This document shows, piece by piece, positions 17,564 through 22,500 of a stretch of 22,500 nucleotides of DNA. The stretch spans positions 49,529-72,028 of the forward strand of contig JAHBMJ010004053.1 in NCBI GenBank assembly GCA_018398765.1, written 5' to 3'. The position numbers were made by a program, and so were the translations under genes. Position 1 is the stretch's first letter. Each line of letters starts with the position of its first letter. This stretch comes from Chromera velia (taxonomy: Eukaryota; Sar; Chromeraceae). Under the pieces are notes generated by a model that searched no databases, was not told the origin of the DNA, and was given only the letters and a program-made list of their open reading frames with translations.

Positions 17564-20500
17564 TTATCGGTGCATGGCTCCTCTTTTTAATCGTGTTTGG
17601 TGCTCCAAAATGTGGTGGTCTGAGGCGATGACAGAGAGGGAGCACCGAAGCTCCTTCATTCCTTCATTGTACCTGTCCCAGCGGGCAAGCAGGAGACAAG
17701 ATCGTGACGATTCGCAGGAGTAGCAACAAATGCAAACTTACAAAACTGGAGGAGAAAGGTCTGCTCAAGGAAGAGTGTATGACAGATACAGGAGAAGGCC
17801 TCACGTCTAGGACTGGGCGTAAAGCGGCTGGCTGAAAGCATCACTTCGGTCGACATGCATGCAGGGGCGGATGGACTCAGCGCTCGACGGGTCCAGTCAG
17901 CCGACGGTGAACAGAAAGGGAAAACGCACGAAGGAAGGGACGCAAGAAAAGCAAGCCATGCATCACAGGCAGAAGATACAATAGAATACATGCATTCAGG
18001 CAGGCATTCCTAGAGGCGACCAACATAGGGTATGGATCAACAAGAAGGCAGGAGGCAGTCAGGAAAAAAGAAGCAAAAGGAATCCAGGTGTAAGGATCCG
18101 GCACTCGATACGCAAACGAGACCGTCAGCACCCCCCGGCTGCTTACCTGGCTGCCACAGCGTGCACAAATGGCCAGACGATGTCGCTTCTGCAGTCGCGC
18201 GACTGGGCCTCTGCCCTCACACCCTCCAGTGATGCAATCACGCGCAGCATCAAAGCGTGAAGCTCCAAAGGCTGCATGATGCGTGCAAGTGAAGAGAGGA
18301 AGGAAGCCAAAAGTGGAAGAATGAATAGTAGCGTAGTGATTGTGTGTTTCTTCTTTTTCTCGCTTCTTTCTGGCAGCCAAACAATGACAAAAAAAGGGTC
18401 AAAAGAGACCGCAAAAGCACAAGAGGTGCCTCGAACCAAATGGAGACAGACGGGTCTTTGCGCTTGTGGATGAGCAGATTGCCACCCCGACCCAAGGAGG
18501 AAAAAGCTTCTTCTATCGATAAACGGTATTCTCACGCTCAAAGAGAGAAAAACGAAAGTCGACAAGAGCACGCAAATTTCAGAGGCCGTCTCCCTCTGGG
18601 ACACCTCATCTCATCATTCTGTCGTTCTGCTTCTCTTCTTGCCTGCCTTCCCTGTCCTCTTCTTTTTCTTCCTTACTCGTTCTCTCCTTTATGGGTGTTT
18701 CAATCAGCGACAGCTCTCCCTCTCCTTCTCACAAGCCTCCCCCCGTCCGTTTTTCAACAACTCTATATCAACCCCCAAAACATTATAATTCTTCCCTGCA
18801 TACTTTTGCCTTTCCCTTCCGACCTTCAAGGTGTCCACTTTTGTGATGACAACCTGACAGGGGGGGGGTGAGCAGATGGAAGGGGCATGGATGCCTAAAA
18901 CCATGAAGGAAGGAAGGAAGGAAGGAAGGAAGCGGGATCCACAGGAAGTCAGGAGAATATATGGCAGAGAGAAAGACCCTTCGGATCAAATGACCACAAA
19001 AGGAAACGGAGTGGAAGAAAACTAATCGGGGTGCGTTCATCGACAGGAGCTCAGTAGGAAGGGGAACAGAGACACGAGTCCGCGTCTCTCTCTCCCAATG
19101 AACTAACTTTTCTGGCCGGAGGATCCAGATTTCTCTTCCTTCATTAATAGTTGGACCTCCATTACTCACAAACAAAGTTCTCCTCTGTACTTTTGTTTTC
19201 ACTTTTTGCTTTTCCCACAAGTTTCACAAGCCATTTGCGCGATAAAAGAGGACGGAGACAGGTGTCTGCCTGCCTGCCTGCCTGCCTTTCTGATGCAAAT
19301 GCTGTCTGTCCATCCCAGCACAAGGATGTGTAAGTAAGTGGAACCGTCTCTCCATCCTCTCATGCGGGGGTACTTTTATTCCCAAACCGTGCAGACACTT
19401 GTGGGCAACTCCACAGCTTGTCTGTTTGTCTGTCTGCCCTTCCTCCTTCCTGCCTGACCATAAACTGTCTGTTCTTCTCGACCATCATCTCCCAGAGTTT
19501 CTCGTCAAGTCTGCCGATGCCCGTGGGACCCTCTATCAATGAGATCACTCTCTTCAGTCTGGAGGGAGAAGAAGTTCAACAGTCACAAGCAATCACCAGA
19601 CAGGCCAATTCAATGCAATCAGTCACAAGATACAGCCAGAAACACAAAGAGGTATGAATTGGACCTAGTACTCGAGAGGAATCACCTAATAGAAGATGCT
19701 GAGGAGTGGGGGGAAGGGAGGGAGGAGGCAGATGAAAACAGCTCGGTAGATGATTACAATTCATTATGCCCCAAAGTAACAGACAGACCAGCAAGAAGAG
19801 AAGATAAACGGAGGAACACTGACCGCAGAGAAGGGCTGCATTTCTTCGTTCCCCCTTTTTTCTCTCGGTCTTCTCGTCGATTATTTTTCTTTTCAATCGG
19901 TTCGTCACGCGGACAGGCGATGATTTCATGAGACTCAAAGCAAGCATTCACAGGGACATACAAGGACGATCATACGCGTACAACCGTACTCTCGAATCGC
20001 TCTATTGTTAACATCTTTCCCTCTCATCCACCCCCCTTCCCCCCCTTCCCTTCCCCTCTATCAACTGACGATCTGGACCTGTTGAAGTACTCTTCTATTA
20101 ACACGGCCCAGTCGTTCTGCCTCTCCTGCACAAATACAGAAGGAAGGATTGCGCAAAGAATCGAGAGAGGAAGCTTTCCTGCAAAGAAAAGCGGACAGGA
20201 AAAGGAAGCAGAAATTTAAAAGTCTACGCCTAATTGCTCCACCAAGCTTCCAACCCTCATCCCGGCTGTCGAGATTCTCTTCCACGACTGCCTTTCCTCC
20301 TCATGTAACCAAGGCAAGCCACCAATGGCCCCTCTTTCGTGTGCAAACACGCAGGGAAAGTAGATATCTCAATCAAGGATTACTCACTGACCTTTGCAAC
20401 CTTTGCGAATCCGTATCCGGGGAGGTCGACTAGGGAGAGTTGGTCCCCCAAGTCGAATGTGAACAGATGGCGGGTCCGTCCCTGAATGCATGCATGCATA

Positions 20501-21256
20501 GATACACACACACACACACACACAAAATGAATGAATCAGGAGGGAAGGGGGGGCACAGAGAAAGAGATAGGGAGAGGAACACCAAGATTGTGACTTCCCA
20601 AAATGTCTATTTGTGTTCGTGTCTGCCTTGTTTTTGAAACGACCAGGCAGAAAAGACATCTGAAATCTGCCAGCCTAACTGCCTGCCTGGCTGCGTTTCT
20701 TTCAGTCTATCTGTCTGTCTGACCATCTGAATATCTGACCGGACCACCCGCTTACTGACAGACACACTAACTGACGGGTGTGGAAGACGTCCTCGTCACT
20801 TCTTTCCCATGCATCAGTGCGTTGATAAGACTCGACTTCCCGACGTTGGACTTTCCTGAAATGAGTGCATGCAGTCAGAACAGAAGAAAGAAAAAAAAGG
20901 ACTGCCAGTTTTCGTTCAGCAACAGAAAACTCGAGCAAAATGCATGGGGAAAAGAAATGGTAGGAGCAGGAGCAGGACAATCAGATCCGCAGAAAGGAAG
21001 GAGACAGGCAGGCAGGCAGGAATACACAGCGGCAAGAGGAGTGAGGGAATTAAGGCGAGCAGGCCGTCTTTCTTTTTCTCTTTCGTGTCCGTAGGGGGAA
21101 ATTTGGCCTTTTCTTTTATGGTCTTGCAAACACATCCTGTTGAATTTTAGATGCACCCTGGGAGGGAACTGACCGATGACGGCTACTTGAGGGAAGGGTT
21201 GGAGAGGGAGCCTGTGTATGGTCTGTGCGACCAGCACTGGGTGTGCTGCTATCGTC
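17564..21256 (-). CDS. engB: EngB/YihA-type GTPase (GTPBP8-like), conserved part in eight exons
   Basis: TRAFAC-class GTPase of the EngB (YihA/YsxC) family; bacterial members act in large-subunit ribosome assembly, and nuclear-encoded eukaryotic ones serve mitochondria or plastids. Exons on the minus strand: 21256-21174, 20855-20776, 20481-20392, 20125-20079, 19558-19459, 18853-18824, 18271-18147, 17672-17564; all phases agree and give 220 residues to TAA. Landmarks in order: [13 protein letters not shown]; the P-loop [14 protein letters not shown] (G1); [20 protein letters not shown] (switch/G2); [12 protein letters not shown] (G3, the EngB signature); [40 protein letters not shown] (G4, TKxD); [20 protein letters not shown] (in place of G5 SAxxG). 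The family's usual GRSN is GKSN here, and the usual Asp-x-Arg after the LI strand is replaced by EGP. G4 lies entirely in a 30-bp microexon. The compartment cannot be decided without the N-terminus. Confidence 0.93.
18905..18932. repeat. (GAAG)n microsatellite in an EngB intron
   Basis: Seven tandem GAAG-type units lie in the intron just upstream (in the gene's direction) of the 30-bp microexon. Further intronic repeats of this gene are a (CTGC)n run at about 19265-19287, a (CA)n run at about 20504-20525 and a (GCAG)n run at about 21005-21020. Confidence 0.9.
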
Positions 21257-21361
21257 CTGGAGAAAAGAAAATTCGCGTACTGACGCTGCAGACGGCACCG
21301 AAGGAAGGAGGAAAGACGAGACCCAGGAGGAGGGGAAAAGTCTGCAGGAAGCCCCTGTTAC

Positions 21362-22470
21362 CTGGGAAGGCACGGGGACTGAATATTCAGATCGAGAGAC
21401 TGAGACTGTCACCAAAGAAGAAGCAGACCACGCAAGTCCGGCAGAGTCGACTGAGCTGGCCACCAAAAAGCATGTGCAAGAGCGAGAAAACGCAGTCAGT
21501 CCAGCAGCCCCACCTGATTCTCTGACATCCATGATGGTAGAGTGGTCGTGTCCCTGGGAGACCTTATGTCGACAAAGGGGCGTGCCAGGTACGGCACCGT
21601 CTCTGCAGGCACAAAGATAGGCAGAGCACGACACACGTTGGGGTCACGAACTGACGGGCTGAAGACAGAGGATATGAATGTCTCGTTACAGATCGACAAA
21701 GAAATAATTCTGGCATACGGAAGAATCTTCAGACCAGAGAGAAGAAGGGGAAAGCAGATGGAGACAGCAAGAGGGAGACGGCAATGAATGTGTGCGTCAT
21801 CTGTGTCCACAAGCGGGCCCATGTCTTGTCTCGCCAAAAGGCTACGTGTGTAGCAGAACCAAGGGAAATTCCTGTAACAAAACTCCGGGACGGGAAGGCT
21901 CAGAGGAAAAACGGGAAACGGGGCATAAAAAAGAAGATTCATGCAAAGGAGACGGCGACTGACGGGGACCAAGGGCAGAGAGTGAGCATCTCAGAGTTCC
22001 TTTCATAGGGGTCTCAACGCTGCCTTTAATGGGGGCATTGGCTTGCTTGACAGGCTTTCTTGAATTACGAAACACTGTCTACCCCCCCAAGCCTCTCGCA
22101 AGACTCGATCCTCTCCACACTGGGCGTCTGACACTCACTGACATTGAGTCTGACAATGGCCCCGGAAAGCGAAGCGGGGGGCACTTACCAAACAATCCCC
22201 TGAGCCCACCCATGCATGCATGGCCCCGGAAAGCGAAGCGGGGGGCACTTACCAAACAATCCCCTGAGCCCACACATGCATGCAGCTTTCGTCAAAAAAA
22301 AGGCCCCGGAAAGCTCGGCTCCCAATTGACTCAGAAAAGCGTACGTCAGAATAGGCCACGTGCGGCGGCGCTTGAAACCGATCGCAATCCCCCCCCCTCC
22401 CCGGCCCCTGCTTCTCTCTCTCGCAAAAGATACGAAGAAGAAAAAGAAAGAAGAAGAGAAAGTCCCGCAC
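21362..22470 (-). CDS. engB: Probable N-terminal (targeting) exons of the EngB gene, provisional
   Basis: Exons that chain in phase into the conserved GTPase part at 21256 are 21405-21362 (SQSLDLNIQSPCLP; donor CCCAG/GTAACA) and 21658-21514 (PSVRDPNVCRALPIFVPAET onward; acceptor CTCTGTCTTCAG, donor AATCAG/GTGGGG). Weaker candidates further up are a frame beginning after TTTTGTTACAG near 21872 (ISLGSATHVAFWRDKTWAR), a basic, Ser/Pro-rich, transit-like stretch near 22075-21970 (RNSRKPVKQANAPIKGSVET), and a hydrophobic opening at 22470 (MRDFLFFFLFLLRIFCER) that could be a signal peptide or CT-rich leader, ending at donor TTTG/GTAAGT near 22253. A signal peptide plus basic stretch would point to the plastid, but the chain above 21658 is not proven, and the start may lie beyond the right edge. 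Confidence 0.4.
22156..22283. repeat. 64-bp tandem duplication carrying a splice donor
   Basis: Copy 1 spans 22156-22219 and copy 2 22220-22283; they differ at one base (CACCCATGC against CACACATGC). A third partial copy (GGCCCCGGAAAGC) begins at about 22302. On the minus strand each copy contains ATTGTTTG/GTAAGTGCC, a consensus-like 5' splice site, together with CATGCATG and the end of the possible first EngB exon. Confidence 0.92.
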
Positions 22471-22500
22471 CTTCCTCTTCCGAGAGAAGAAGAGAAGAAG

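Noticed and set aside
18143-18604. 153-codon minus-strand frame as a separate gene
   Set aside because: Its last part is EngB exon 18271-18147; the rest is intron.
21116-21634. 172-codon minus-strand frame as one exon
   Set aside because: It runs across proposed introns and uses a frame different from the EngB motif ([13 protein letters not shown]) at 21174-21256.
1-22500. tRNA, rRNA, CRISPR or prokaryotic operon features
   Set aside because: I saw no cloverleaf with T-loop consensus, no rRNA-like conserved core, no spaced repeat array and no ribosome-binding-site pattern.

Overview
The window reads as nuclear DNA of a eukaryote, most likely a photosynthetic alveolate of the chromerid type (Chromera velia-like). 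The grounds are: genes broken by GT-AG introns; dense microsatellites in introns and spacers; a nuclear light-harvesting-superfamily protein with an N-terminal signal peptide followed by a transit-like stretch, as expected for a complex plastid; and no bacterial operon structure. Dinoflagellates often use non-canonical donors, which I do not see here. The genus is inference. Genes were found by joining exons in compatible phase and recognising family motifs; most single open frames here are meaningless.

Layout, left to right. (1) The 5' part of a VPS18 (Pep3, HOPS/CORVET) gene on the minus strand, running off the left edge. (2) About 140 bp away and divergent, a plus-strand gene for a 567-residue LHC-like plastid protein with two chlorophyll-binding-type HGR motifs; its single intron cuts the second motif. 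(3) About 5 kb of spacer with microsatellites, an AT-rich island with a 429-bp palindrome-rich putative element, and scraps that may be an LTR element. (4) A plus-strand gene (9120-11647) for an unrecognised protein with signal peptide, possible membrane segment and charged coiled-coil tail. (5) A small two-exon gene for a 73-residue Cys-rich protein, and a weaker short coding candidate. (6) A second AT-rich island next to a minus-strand gene for a multi-spanning membrane protein with an acidic repeat tail, whose frame stays coding-like through three in-frame stops. (7) A 353-bp hAT-like MITE with inverted ends and an 8-bp target duplication. (8) A minus-strand EngB/GTPBP8-type GTPase gene of at least eight exons filling the right quarter, with probable N-terminal exons up to the right edge and a 64-bp tandem duplication that copies a splice donor.

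There is no operon-like cooperation. VPS18 serves endosome/vacuole trafficking, the LHC-like protein the plastid, and EngB organellar ribosome assembly. The most notable unexplained items are the membrane-protein frame with internal stops, the LHC-like protein with a long non-conserved N-terminal part, the repeated use of GTCAG donors, and the MITE.
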